This document shows positions 1 to 11,409 of a DNA stretch of 64,000 nt, in pieces. The position numbers were made by a program, and so were the translations under genes. Under the pieces are notes generated by a model that saw nothing but the letters and a program-made list of their open reading frames with translations, was not told the DNA's origin and made no database searches. The number at the start of each line of letters is the position of its first letter. The stretch's first letter is position 1. Source of the DNA: Phallusia mammillata (taxonomy: Eukaryota > Chordata > Ascidiacea > Phlebobranchia > Ascidiidae); contig QLIY01000634.1 of assembly GCA_003260075.1 (NCBI GenBank), positions 1-64,000 of the forward strand, read 5' to 3'.

Positions 1-3
1 AAA

Positions 4-302
4 AGGTTAAGAACCACTGCTGTAAATCAACACAAAATGTGAACCAAATACCGTCTATATCAATTTTTTGATCTGGTTTGCTAGATGTAAAACACTGTTG
101 AAACTTTTCCCACTAATGCGACAAATACATGATTGGACCTGCGCTGACTTTATCACATACAAAGTTGTGAAAACCCCCCCCCCAGGTTAAGAACCACTGC
201 TGTAAATCAACACAAAATGTGAACCAAATACTGTCTATATCAATTTTTTGATGATTACATGATTGGACCTGCGCTGACTTTATCACATACAAAGTTGTGA
301 AA
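4..302. repeat. C-run duplication
   Basis: C-run 174-183 separates copies 4-172 and 184-302. The second lacks about 60 bp present in the first. Confidence 0.5.
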
Positions 303-367
303 CCGAATTTGCCAGACAAATAATATTGTCATTTGGGTAAGCTAACAAGTTGTGGACAAGGCATAGA

Positions 368-373
368 TTTATT
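368..373 (-). terminator. Candidate polyadenylation signal of the SLC18B1-type gene
   Basis: AATAAA on the minus strand, about 90 bp past the stop codon. It is the nearest canonical hexamer in the 3' UTR; use is inferred. Confidence 0.5.
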
Positions 374-462
374 TTTTTGAGTTTCTAACAAACAAAGTTT
401 TCAAACAATTCAGACCAAAATTCATTGTTGTATCAATTGTCAAAAGAACAACGTCACAATGG

Positions 463-3400
463 TTACTGAAGAAGCCGTTGGGTTTCGTCTCCTTCTGAAG
501 TTTCCTGTAACTGCTGAACCGTATCCAGACAGGGCGGTGCTTTGCTTTTAGGCACGTGACTGCCAGTGTGCCAATCAACGACGTAGAAAATTCCGACGGA
601 TAGTACCTGTATGGTTTAAAATAAACTGACGCTGCCCTAATAACATAGTCCTTTAATTATGAGTTAAACAGAAACAGGGTTAGGAAACAGGTTTTGAAGT
701 CATTTTTGAATAAATTATTTCTAACAAAATCCCATTCCAACACAAACAACCCTATTTGTAAACATTCATTTATAGCCGCTAGTGGTTTTGGGCCACCTAT
801 CGCTATTTACAAAAATACTTATGGCGTTATTGTGTCAGTTGCTGCAATATACTTTCAATTTAAAATGGGAAAATTAGCAAATAACTATCAATTTAAAATG
901 GGAAAATTAGCACTAACTGATAAAAATACAGTAAAATGCCAATTGTCAAATTAAGCCGAATGTCCAAAAAATACACTGATATAGTTTGCCAAAGGAATTG
1001 CACGCTCCTAATGCTACACTAAAGTATGTTTAACAACCTGTGAAGTAACCACAGGCCTGAAGTTTTAGAGATAAAACAAAACATATACCGTCAAATTAAC
1101 AAAAAAAAAACGTTGAAAAGCGTCAATAATATTTTGCACTGCTTACCATGATAAATATAAATGCCGAGAATATAGAACTCACGACCCGATAATCCTTGAA
1201 ATGGTTCATTAGTATTCCTTCAACAGTGGGGCCTATAAACTCGCTAAAAATAATTAAATAAATTATACATAAACTAATTTTGTTGAAAAATATTAACTAC
1301 ATTTAGGACAATTTTGACAGACAATGTTATCAACACTGTTTATTTTTATTGGGTCCAGGAATGTAAACGATAGGGATGGGCCGAGCCGAGCCAGAACCCG
1401 AGTACACCCCCCCCCCACTCACGACCCGATAATCCTTGAAATGGTTCATTAGTATTCCTTCAACGGTGGGGCCTATAAACTCGCTAAAAGTAATAAAAAC
1501 ACATAAACTAATTTTGTTATAAAACATTGAGTACATTTAGGACAATTTTGTTAGTCAATGTTATCAACAGTAGTTCTTTTTATTGGGCCCAGGAATGTAA
1601 ATGGGTCAAGTATTTTTTTCGTTTTTATAGAAACAGTCAACGATCGGAGGCAAATTTTGTACAGAATTCCAAACATACATTGTACTTTCCAAAATTCATG
1701 CACCGCCTTACCCAAAAAAGGTTCCGCCATTGCCCCCCCCCCTGGCACATCCCTAGTAAATGAGTGAAGTATTTTTTTTCGTTTTTATAGAAACAGTCAA
1801 CGATTGGAGGCAAATTAGTATAAATTGTACAGCATTACTTTCCAAAAAACATTCACCGCCTTACCCAAAAAAGGTTCCGCCATTAAAAATCCCACCAACC
1901 ACACCGGCTGTTACCAAATCATCAGCCATGCCACTTTCACTGTGAGACACAAAAAACGTCACTTAAATCGTCAATTAGTACTCTTCAGCTCTACCTAGCG
2001 GAAACTTACACTGCCGAATTTGTAAGATCGTTAAATATGGGCACCAATGCAGTACTGAGACCTATGCCAAGAAGACTCATGGAAAGAGCCACTGAGCCAA
2101 GAGTTAGGTCACTAAACTGGAAGAAATCAAACAATGGTGATGGACCGATTAGCAAGTAGCTGAATGCCGTTAAAAGACCTCCAATAATCATGCAAGTTCG
2201 TTCCGATTTCTGTGGTATAAAGTAAATTTAAAAACTAAGACTAAAATATAACACTGAAAAAATGAAACAGGGTATACAAAGCCCTAAAAAAACGACAAAA
2301 ATTGATTGCAAACCACGGCTTTTTACTGTTGAATTGGTTTCAATAAAAATCTACTTTTTAATAAAAGTCTACATGCACGTTATTAATATAGTTAGTAGAT
2401 GGCTAATAACTTTCTCTGGGAAGGCTGTTCGGTAATTTTTTTCCACAACTTAAAGACACATTTTTTATGTCGTCATCATCTAAAAATGACGTCAGCTCAA
2501 TTATGTATGTTTAAAATTTGTAATGTGTAGAAACAACTTTTAGAACAAAAAAACACGGTAATTTGAATACAAACCCCCCCCCCTTTTTTATGTCGTCATC
2601 ATCTAAAAATGACGTCAGCTCAATTATGTATTTTTAAAATTTGTAATGTGTAGAAACAACTTTTAGAACAAAAAAACAAGTAACACGGTAATTTGAATCC
2701 AACGGCCCTAGGCTTGTAATTCACACATATTGTTAGAAATTCACACATAAAAACAGTTGAGGTTCCGACCTTTGTTTTTGCGAGAAATCCGATGAGAGGG
2801 GCACACAGGATGTAGCCTGTTGCCAAGATGAAAAACATTGCACCGACCACAACTGGGGAAGCATTTAGGGCCTCCATATGCAAGGCAAGTATTGGCATGT
2901 TGAAATCCATGGCTGCCCACATTACACACATTAGGATTACAGTAGCTGCAATGTTGGGCTTCCTAAAAAAAGCGTTCATCAACAACAATACTGTGCTCTG
3001 ACGAAAAGGGTGGAGCTACTAACGTTACGAACTCACAGTAGCCAGATTTATTTCCAGTAGGAGACGCACGCTAATATTTTAAATGCAATTTGTGTGAAAA
3101 ATACTGACGGTTAGGGCTATCAGGGTTGGTCTGAGGTGTCACAATAATAACAATAATAAAATCAACCTAAAACCCCAGTTTTTATGTCAAATTTAGTCCC
3201 TAACCTTATCCCAGTGTCAGTGTCACTGTAAATTTAAATAACTGCGCTCTTTACGTAATCTATCGGTTTTTAGCAAACCTTTAGTAGCTCTACCGACAAA
3301 AAAGATACTATAGGCAAAACCGGTTAAACGGGACAGCTTTGAGGATCGCTATTTGTCAAGAAAGTAATTCCGGATTTTGGAAATTCCGGAAACTGCTTTT

Positions 3401-6400
3401 CAGCCTGTTACTTCCATTACACGGTGGGCCTTAATCTGGCTTTACTAAACAATACGATCAATCTTTTGTCAGCAGTTGAATGAGACCTAATAGATCAAAA
3501 TGCTGTGCACTGCCAGTTATAATAAATGCTAATGTAACCAGGTTTTAGCACGTTTTTACCGTTTTAAATTACCTAAGAAGAGTGAGAAAGTTGCCACCAA
3601 GTGTACTGGCTCCTTGCTCGTTGTGGATTGAATAATAGCTGACAAACAAGCCGACGAACATAATCAATCCCGCAACCAAGAATGGAAGCTGGAATCCACC
3701 TTGCTGCAAATAAATAACAGCTAAAAAAGCTAAAAAGTCTTTGTCCACTAGGATAAAAGTTGAAATACAGACTAAACTCTCAGTGCACATTACACTTTGC
3801 TTTAACGCTTTGATTTAATGAAGTATAAGTGTTTTAAAATACATTGGTGTTTTTGTGATACGAATTTGTACAATGTGCTGCTAGTCATAAATTAAAAGAA
3901 ATGAAATTAGACAGCTTTTAAGTGAAATTTAGACAGCTTAATAAGTGAAATTAGACAGCTTTAATACTGACATCTTTCAGACTTAATACCTTTTTTTAAA
4001 ACAGCTTTAAGAACACCGAAACAACAGCTTGTACCTCATACAGCCAACCCCCTAGAAGTGGACCACCAATCATTCCAAGGCCGGTAAATACTTCCGAAAT
4101 TCCCATAGCAAATGTCACACTGTCTTTCCACTCCTGTGCTATGATGACCACCGATGCGACGAAGTAGGCAGCGCAGCCTAAAGCTTGAACACAACGACAC
4201 GACAGGCAGGCAAAGACGAACATTTTCGGGTAGGCGATGAGATGCATTTGGCTGGAAATCAAAGTGCATTTTTTAAGCACACACAAAAACACACATTATG
4301 TGCAAAGTAAGGCTTGAATCTACTTTAAAATACGCATATGTTACCTTATCATTTTGGAGTGGATCTTCGTGTTTTGAAGCATAGATTGCGTATTGTTTGC
4401 ACTTTAGAAAAGTTACATATGCAGTGACTGAATAGATTGCGTTTAAATGAAGTCCAGCCATAGCGTTAATGGCGCATTTTATCAGAATATATTCCGCGAA
4501 TTGTTATGTTTAAGTAGCACATTGCCACAGTTTGTATTTTTGAGTAACCTGTCCCCCCCCCCCCTTTAGAAAAGTTACATATGCAGTGACTGAATAGATT
4601 GCGTTTAAATGGAGCCCGGCCATAGCGTTAATGGCGCATTTTATTAAAATATATTCCGCGAATTGTTATGTTTAAGTAGCTCATTGCCATAGTTTGTATT
4701 TTTGAGTAACCTGTGTTTATATTGACTGTAGTAATATTTAGACCAGTGGTTCAACCTTTTGTGGACTGTGCCCCCCTTCAAGTAACCCGGAAGGACCTGT
4801 GGCCCCTTAAAATATATAAATGGCAATCTCGTTTTGGAATTCGGTACTAATTTCGGCTTTAAACATCCCAAATACAGTAAACAAGAATCCGTAATCGTGA
4901 AAAACCCCAGTATAGACAAATAGTGTGTAAAATAGTCGATTAAATTAGGGAATAAAGTTAAAAAGAAAATGACTTTTAGTTGGTGTTTCTGGTAAAACTA
5001 CACCCGTGGCCCCCCGGAACACAGCTCGTGGCCCCCTGGGGGGGGCATGGGCCCTGGTTGGGAATCACTGATTTAGACAATGGCAGTAGTAATATTAGGG
5101 TGTTGTTTACAATGTTACTGCTGGTTCAAAAGAGATTTGACTTTGCGCTGTAACATACATCTATTGCCCCCCCCCCGGAACACAGCTCGTGGCCCCCCTG
5201 GGGGGGCATGGGCCCTGCATGGTTGAGAACCACTGATTTAGACCATGGCAGTAGTAATATTAGGGTGTTGTTTACAATGTTACTGGTTCAAAAGAGATTT
5301 GACTTTGCGCTGTAACATACATCTATTAGTTCTACCTGAAAAGAAATGAGCAAGCACTAGACAGCAGAACTCCAAATAGCAACAGCGGTTTTGGGCCGAA
5401 CATTGGAATAAGGAAACCGTATAGAGGACAGAAAATGGTGTTGGCAATCGCGTAACTGCTGAAAATGAACCCAACTTCTAAATCACTTGCACCATGATTG
5501 ATGGCCTGCAGAAAAACAACACATATGAAACGCAAATATAAAGTGTTAAATAAGCTGTTGATGCCATATATGAAGCTGAAACGAGTTATGCTTTACCAGC
5601 AGTTTTTTCACATATAATTGCAACATGTGTCATCATCCTGATGAAGGTGTCTTGTATGGGATCCCCCCCCCCCAACTTCTAAATCACTTGCACCATGATT
5701 GATGGCCTGCAGAAAAACAAAATATATTAAACGCAAATATGATATGTTAAATAAGCTGTTGCTGCCATATATGAAGCATAAACGAGTATTTCTTTACCAC
5801 CAGTTTTTTTACGAATAATTGCAATATGTGCCATCATCCTGATGAAGGTGTCTTATACGGGACGTCGAAACGTCGATTATTTATAATAAAACTGCTGGAA
5901 GAGCAATACTTTTTTACGAGGTGATAAAGTTTGATTGCATAAACACGAAACTTCAAGGCAGGTTGCCATCAACTTTCAAATTGAATTTCACACTGAATTT
6001 TGTTCCCTTATAGAATACTAAAAATACACAAATTACAACAAAATTATAACTTGAAGTCTATTTAAATCCTAAACAGCTAAACTTACCTCTGCACCAAAGA
6101 ACGAAGACAGGATTGAAAAATTGGCATTCGACGAAAAATTGATGTAACAAACTGCTGCTAGAGCAATCCATTGCCTTCGTGTATACTGTGCAAGATTTCT
6201 TCTATTTTCCTTATCTTCACCACGCTTCAAGTCTTCGCGTTGTGTTTCGCTAGGGGGCAGTGCCGAGGGCTGTGCATAGCTTATAATGATGGGAGTACTG
6301 CCCCCCCCCCGTAACAAACTGCTGCTAGAGCAATCCATTGCCTTCGTGTATACTGTGCCAGATTTCTTCTATTTTCCTTATCTTCACCACGCTTCAAATC

Positions 6401-7782
6401 TTCGCGTTGAGTTTCGCTAGGTGGCAATGCCGAGGGCTGTGCATAGCTTATAATAATGGGAGTGCTTGTGCGGTGAATGCAAGGCCGCATAGGGACTTGT
6501 GCTTGCTGGTTGCGGGAACCGTTGTATTCATCAGATGGTGCCAAGTTTTCGGCAAAGTTGTCAATCGGTGTATGAACCAAACCCTTTGGACCTGAACCCA
6601 CTTCAAGGTACTGACCCGGGCTACTGGCATAGGAGCCTGTGTTAGCACTCATGTAGACTGTAGTTGCTGTGCCAGCGGTTGAGTTGCTTACAACGGATCC
6701 ATATGAGCCAGGAGTCGGGTTTAGGACCTGAAATACCCAAAGGCATATTTTTTATGTAAGCTGTTGCTGCCAGGCATAATATTAAATTTATAGAGCTCTT
6801 CTGTCAAAATTGTTTGTTTTCATTGTGGCAATATGGCAAAAATGGGTAAAATCTTCCACTGATCATATTAGCGGATTTGTGTTTGAAAAATAATTTTGAT
6901 TTTACGTTCAAACGTTTTGAAACATTGTTTCTGTAGAGCTTGTTTATTTGATAAACTTAATAACGGTTTAGGGCTCATAATTTTTTTTTCAGATTTTATG
7001 TTTAAACTAGTAAATTTGAAAACGTATTACCAAACTTTCCAAGTTACTTGTCGCTATATATTTACTCCAACAGCCCAGCTTCATTCCAGTGCCCCACTAT
7101 TTGCCCATTTATTTTCCTGTACCTTCGTCTTTATTGGAAAACACCCCCATTTAGAAAACCGTTGCTTACGAATACGAATGGGAAAAATACATTCAGCTCA
7201 TTTGCCATATCTTGTCATGTAAATTGGAGCCGGTTCAACTAATCTAATGCAGCCTACTTAGCAGATGTGAAGTTTGCCAATGACCAACGGATTATCAAAA
7301 GATCCATTTATAACACAAAGTGTTTGTTTGTATGGGTTGGTTTCATATCACCCCCCCCCCTAATCTAATGCAGCCTACTTAGCAGATGTGAAGTTTGCCA
7401 ATGACCAAAGGATTACCAAAAGATCCATTTATAACGCAAAGTGTTTGTTTGTATGAGTTGATTTCATATCTGTTTATCACAAGTGAAATAATGTAACCAA
7501 CCTGAATGTCAGGAAAGACGTGACGTTCAACCAATTGTGACGTTTCAGCAGCCTTAGAGTGCGACTGGTTGTGGTTCTCCTCATGTTGATTGCGCGACTT
7601 CATCAAAGGAGACGAAACATTTTCGGCGTAGTTCACCTATATGCGACAATCATGTAACGGTTGGCCTCTATCTTATGTTAAAATTTGCTCATTTGACAGC
7701 ATGTACTTCTAGTTGTTCTTATATACTTAAAAACTGCTGCCATTTAACAAGTTTGTACCTGGCCTTGTGTGTGAGTCGGCAT
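463..7782 (-). CDS. SLC18B1: SLC18B1-type MFS transporter, 10 coding exons
   Basis: Vesicular-amine-transporter-like major facilitator; human SLC18B1 is a vesicular polyamine carrier. Coding exons, high to low: 7759-7782, 7502-7636, 6087-6727, 5336-5505, 4035-4251, 3573-3703, 2770-2962, 2010-2209, 1865-1939, 1147-1243, 463-606. The start is the ATG at 7782 (MPTHTQGQ), the stop TAA at 463-465. Introns are GT-AG with matching phases. The protein is about 619 residues once the duplication inside exon 6087-6727 is discounted. A polar N-terminal extension of about 180 residues precedes TM1 (RRQWIALAAVCYINFSS). MFS signatures seen include GLGMIGGPLLGGWLYE, GPKPLLLFG and IGLSTALVPIFND; the tail is acidic and ends QRLLQ. 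As assembled, the third coding exon contains a 167-bp duplication plus a C-run that shifts the frame, most likely an assembly fault. I recognise the family from its TM motifs. The substrate is inferred. Confidence 0.5.
1177..1601. repeat. C-run duplication including part of a transporter exon
   Basis: C-run 1407-1416; copies 1177-1364 and 1417-1601, with substitutions and indels. The second repeats 3/4 of exon 1147-1243 (FIGPTVEGILMNHFKDYR). A TAGGGATGGG hAT end abuts the C-run on the left. Confidence 0.5.
1603..1885. repeat. C-run duplication including part of a transporter exon
   Basis: C-run 1733-1742; copies 1603-1731 and 1764-1885. The first stops about 20 bp into exon 1865-1939. CTGGCACATCCCTA, a hAT-like end, follows the C-run. 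Confidence 0.5.
2461..2697. repeat. C-run duplication
   Basis: C-run 2574-2584; copies 2461-2569 and 2585-2697. Intronic. Confidence 0.5.
4403..4713. repeat. C-run duplication
   Basis: C-run 4553-4564; copies 4403-4552 and 4565-4713 with a few substitutions. Intronic. Confidence 0.5.
4744..5070. mobile_element. hAT-type MITE
   Basis: Starts CAGTGGTTCAACC and ends GGTTGGGAATCACTG. Exact 8-bp target duplication ATTTAGAC at 4736-4743 and 5071-5078. 327 bp with no coding capacity. It lies in an intron of the transporter gene; its right part is repeated after the C-run at 5167. Confidence 0.5.
5016..5333. repeat. C-run duplication inside and after a hAT MITE
   Basis: C-run 5167-5176; copies 5016-5166 and 5177-5333. 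Includes the right end of the MITE at 4744. Confidence 0.5.
5473..5858. repeat. C-run duplication including a transporter exon edge
   Basis: C-run 5663-5673; copies 5473-5660 and 5674-5858. The second repeats about 30 bp of the 5' edge of exon 5336-5505 and its acceptor. Confidence 0.5.
6144..6467. repeat. C-run duplication within a transporter coding exon
   Basis: C-run 6301-6310; copies 6144-6298 and 6311-6467, both coding for the segment that ends RRQWIALAAVCY. Net insertion 167 bp, which is out of frame. Confidence 0.5.
7240..7471. repeat. C-run duplication
   Basis: C-run 7351-7360; copies 7240-7349 and 7361-7471. Intronic. Confidence 0.5.
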
Positions 7783-8053
7783 AATTGCAGTTTGTAAACC
7801 AAGCAACCTATACTGCTTTACCGACGATTTTATTTTAAATCCTATCTTTTAAACAACAACCTATAAATCTAACTGGTGTTAACTGGTTCTAGGTGAGACA
7901 GTTGCAAGTTCAGCGCTCCTTTTCGAGCAGTTGATTAGTCGTCCCCGCAATTTACTGCCGGCAAAAAGTGCCTTGCTCTTTTTTTCTGCCTTTTGAGGCC
8001 AATTAAGCAGGGGAAATTACTACTTAGTTCGATGCTTTGGATGCTATGAACCG

Positions 8054-8260
8054 ATATAAAACTGAGTTTGTTCATGTTCTCTGTGTGTACCTTACCTTAC
8101 AAAAAATTTACTCTGATGTAGCTTTAAGTAGCAACCTTCCCAAACCGTACTGCCCCCCCCCCATATAAAACTGAGTTGTTCATGTTCTCTGTGTGTATCT
8201 TACCTTACAAAAAATTTACTCTGATGTAGCGTTAAGTAGCAACCTTCCCAAACCGTACTA
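8054..8260. repeat. C-run duplication
   Basis: C-run 8153-8162; copies 8054-8151 and 8163-8260. Intergenic. Confidence 0.5.
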
Positions 8261-9235
8261 GTCTGGCTGACTAACCTTGATAATTTTCAAGCACACGGAA
8301 TCCTTTATTTTGGTCCAGACCTTATAAATTTTGCTATTAGTCTGCAAAAAATCAAGTTAAAATATCAAAAATATTGTATAACTAGACAACGAACGTTTCA
8401 TTTTGCAACAAATTACCGACATATAACCAATTAGTTCTCAATATTTGATACTTGCTTAAAGTGAAGGATAACCCTCAAATCCCTCACCAATACAAAGCGT
8501 CCATGTCGGAATTATGACGGAAAAAAGAGTACGTCACAAACAACAATGGCATACTGAATACTAGAATGTCCAAATTAGAATCTAACTGTTTGAAGTTGCT
8601 GAGTTAAATTAGCGTTTTTTATTTACTGTGGTGAGGGCCTACGCTTAAAACCGCTAACATAATCGGTGGTTTGACGTCAACGACATCCTGCAGCACCGAT
8701 AATAATCGATATGTTCTGGAGACAGTTGTGAGGTAACAAAGCTTTACTGTGGCGAAACGATTTTTGAAACAACTTCTAATGCACTCTTTTGTAATAAAAT
8801 TTATGATTCTCGGCAAAAATAGCCTTTTTTCAAAAATCGAGTATAAACTTAAGACTTTGACTCCTCTTTAAACGGGTTTGAAAGTTCGACATGAGGCACG
8901 AACCAGCCTGAACCATTTTGAAACTGAAATAACCTGACGAAAACCTACTCAAAAACGGATATTCTTGAATTTTTGACCCCCGAAAACCTAAAGGCTCATA
9001 ACTTATGAGTCATAAGTAAAACCATAATCACAAAAGTTTTAAAAACAAAAATCATTGTAACCTTGCAGCAATGACACTTCCACACACAAATGTGTTTTTT
9101 GAAAAATTACCTAGAAAACAAATTCTGATGGTTGATTGCTGTGACGTGCCGCTTTAAACGTAATTGCATATTTTCGTTGTCGATAAACGGTAGATTTATG
9201 AAATTGTGAATTCTATGATTTTTTACTACGTTTTT

Positions 9236-9504
9236 GTGCATGTGCATTTTTCAATGATTTCTAATGTATGTTTTACCACACAATCTTAAACTCAAATCAA
9301 CTATGAACCTCATCAAGCATCAAACTCAAATATAAACCTTGTTTGGTTTATTGTACCCCCCCCCCGTGCATGTGCATTTTTCAATGATTTCTAATGTATG
9401 TTTTACCACACAACTCAAATCTTAAACTCTTAAATCTTAAACTCAAATCAACTATGAACATCATCAAGCATCAAACTCAAATATAAACCTAGTTTGGTTT
9501 ATTG
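9236..9504. repeat. C-run duplication
   Basis: C-run 9356-9365; copies 9236-9354 and 9366-9504. The second has an extra short tandem of CTCAAATCTTAAA. Confidence 0.5.
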
Positions 9505-10222
9505 TGTTTACACAGAAATAAATGTACTCGAAACCAGGGTTTTTTTAAGGTTTGGTTTGGGTGACCGCCAAGTAGTTTTAAGAGACCGCAAGTGTTTCAT
9601 TTAAATACCAAAAAATAGCCATATTTGCTGAAACGAATTATTTATTAGGCTACTGGCAAATTTTGGGAAACCGCTGGAAAATTTGTTTTGGGGGACCTTA
9701 AAAAAACACTGCTCGAAACTATTCCAACCTATAATGCATCCAAGTTCCTCATCTTTGCATCTAACTCATTCATAAAACAAAACTTTTTTGTGATTTGTAT
9801 ATATTATTTACACAAGAAATGGAAAAGGCTTGAAAAGTACTCGAAATATTTCAATCTAATGCATCATGGTTATGGTAACCGGCTCTCAACTATTTTTAAC
9901 CAACAGTTGTTAATCTGAGGAGGTTTAGATTTTAAATGTGTTTTCGTTCGCAGTAAAAGGTTTAGAAAGCAAGAAAAAAGTAGAATGTTAAATAGAAGCG
10001 AAAACAAAATGCGAAAAAATTAGAAAAAGGCAAACATATATCGCCAACCACCTTGAAAAGACTCAAAAAGTACAAATAATACTGACAGAAGAAAGGAAAA
10101 AAGAAACAATAACAAGTACAGACACACAAAAAGCCGTACGGTGAGGTTCGGATTTATAACTTTATTAAAATAATAAAACTTGAATGATTACTCACACAAT
10201 ATTAAACAGAAACTATGCAATA

Positions 10223-10347
10223 AACTAGTGAAATGAACTTGTTACTAAAAAACTCTTTAGATTGCTCTCGAAAAAAAAGCCCCCCCCCCCAACTAGTGAA
10301 ATGAACTTGTTACTAAAAAACTCTTTAGATTGCTCTCGGAAAAAAAG
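10223..10347. repeat. C-run duplication
   Basis: C-run 10280-10290; copies 10223-10279 and 10291-10347. Confidence 0.5.
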
Positions 10348-11118
10348 CACTAAATTTTATGACTTTTTTTAGTTTACTGTTTTACAGCACAAAAGTTAAG
10401 CGGGTACATATTGTACATATATGACTTGATGATAAAACGATTAAAAAAGGACACTTTTACGTATTTTGCGCTTTCTTAATTCCAAAACTTTCAGTGAAAA
10501 ATATACTTTTGGTTTTATTCCCTCAAAAACTCTAACATTTTACTTTAAAAAAACATTTTTGGAGACGTTTTAGATTTTTAAATCCTAACATTTTTTGGAT
10601 TTAAATATTTGATTTCATAAAAAGCAGCACTACCTAATTCTCCAGCATAGAGCATTAACTCACAGTCGTTTAGGGCACAAACGATAAATAAAGCCTATTT
10701 ACAAAACGCAACACAGTAAAAAAACGAACCGAGCTTTAAGTTAACCTATTGCCACAATTATAGAGCTCACTCTCTCGAAATAAATACATGTGTCGCTTAA
10801 AACATCCAACCAGTACAATAAGCTTACAGACGAATGCCCTTATGTCCAATTTCATAAACTGTTGGCTGTAGTGATATGCCGTGACTAAAAGCACCCAGGT
10901 TTTTCACATTAGGGTGTGAAAATAGTTGTTTGTCCGTTAGAACAAACGTTTACATGTGCTTTGGTTACTTCGTTAAGTTAACACGTGCCATTTGCAAATG
11001 TTGATTTCAAACGTTAAGTAACGTATTTCGAAATGGGGGTATATCTGTGGTCGAAGTAGTACATATATTTAACACGACTGTATTTTGTCCAAAAAAGTGC
11101 TCAAACAAACAGTTTTAT

Positions 11119-11308
11119 GGATAGTAATTTGTGTTTTTGTCAATTTGAGAATCCTGTGTCCAATTTGATAAACCGCTTTTTCCGCTTTCCCTAATTCTTC
11201 ATTCGTCTCCGCCCCCCCCCCGGATAGTAATTTGTGTTTTTGTCAATTTGAGAATCCTGTGTCCAATTTTATACCACTTTTTTCGCTTTCCTATTTCTCC
11301 ATTCGTCT
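11119..11308. repeat. C-run duplication
   Basis: C-run 11212-11221; copies 11119-11210 and 11222-11308, just downstream of the ZNF704-like stop. Confidence 0.5.
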
Positions 11309-11409
11309 CCACAACCAAACGTAGACCCTTCATTTGGTGCCACTTTCCAATGCACACAAGCTAACTCGGCCCAGCGACAAGTCTTTCTGTACAAGTGATT
11401 GTTGGTTTG

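Larger units (their letters stand above)
7783..11409. other. Intergenic DNA between SLC18B1-type and ZNF704-like genes
   Basis: AT-rich. It holds four C-run duplications (8153-8162, 9356-9365, 10280-10290, 11212-11221). I see no exon, RNA gene or complete transposon; the short ORFs here look like chance. The segment just above 7782 should hold the promoter of the transporter gene, but no clear box is recognisable. Confidence 0.5.
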
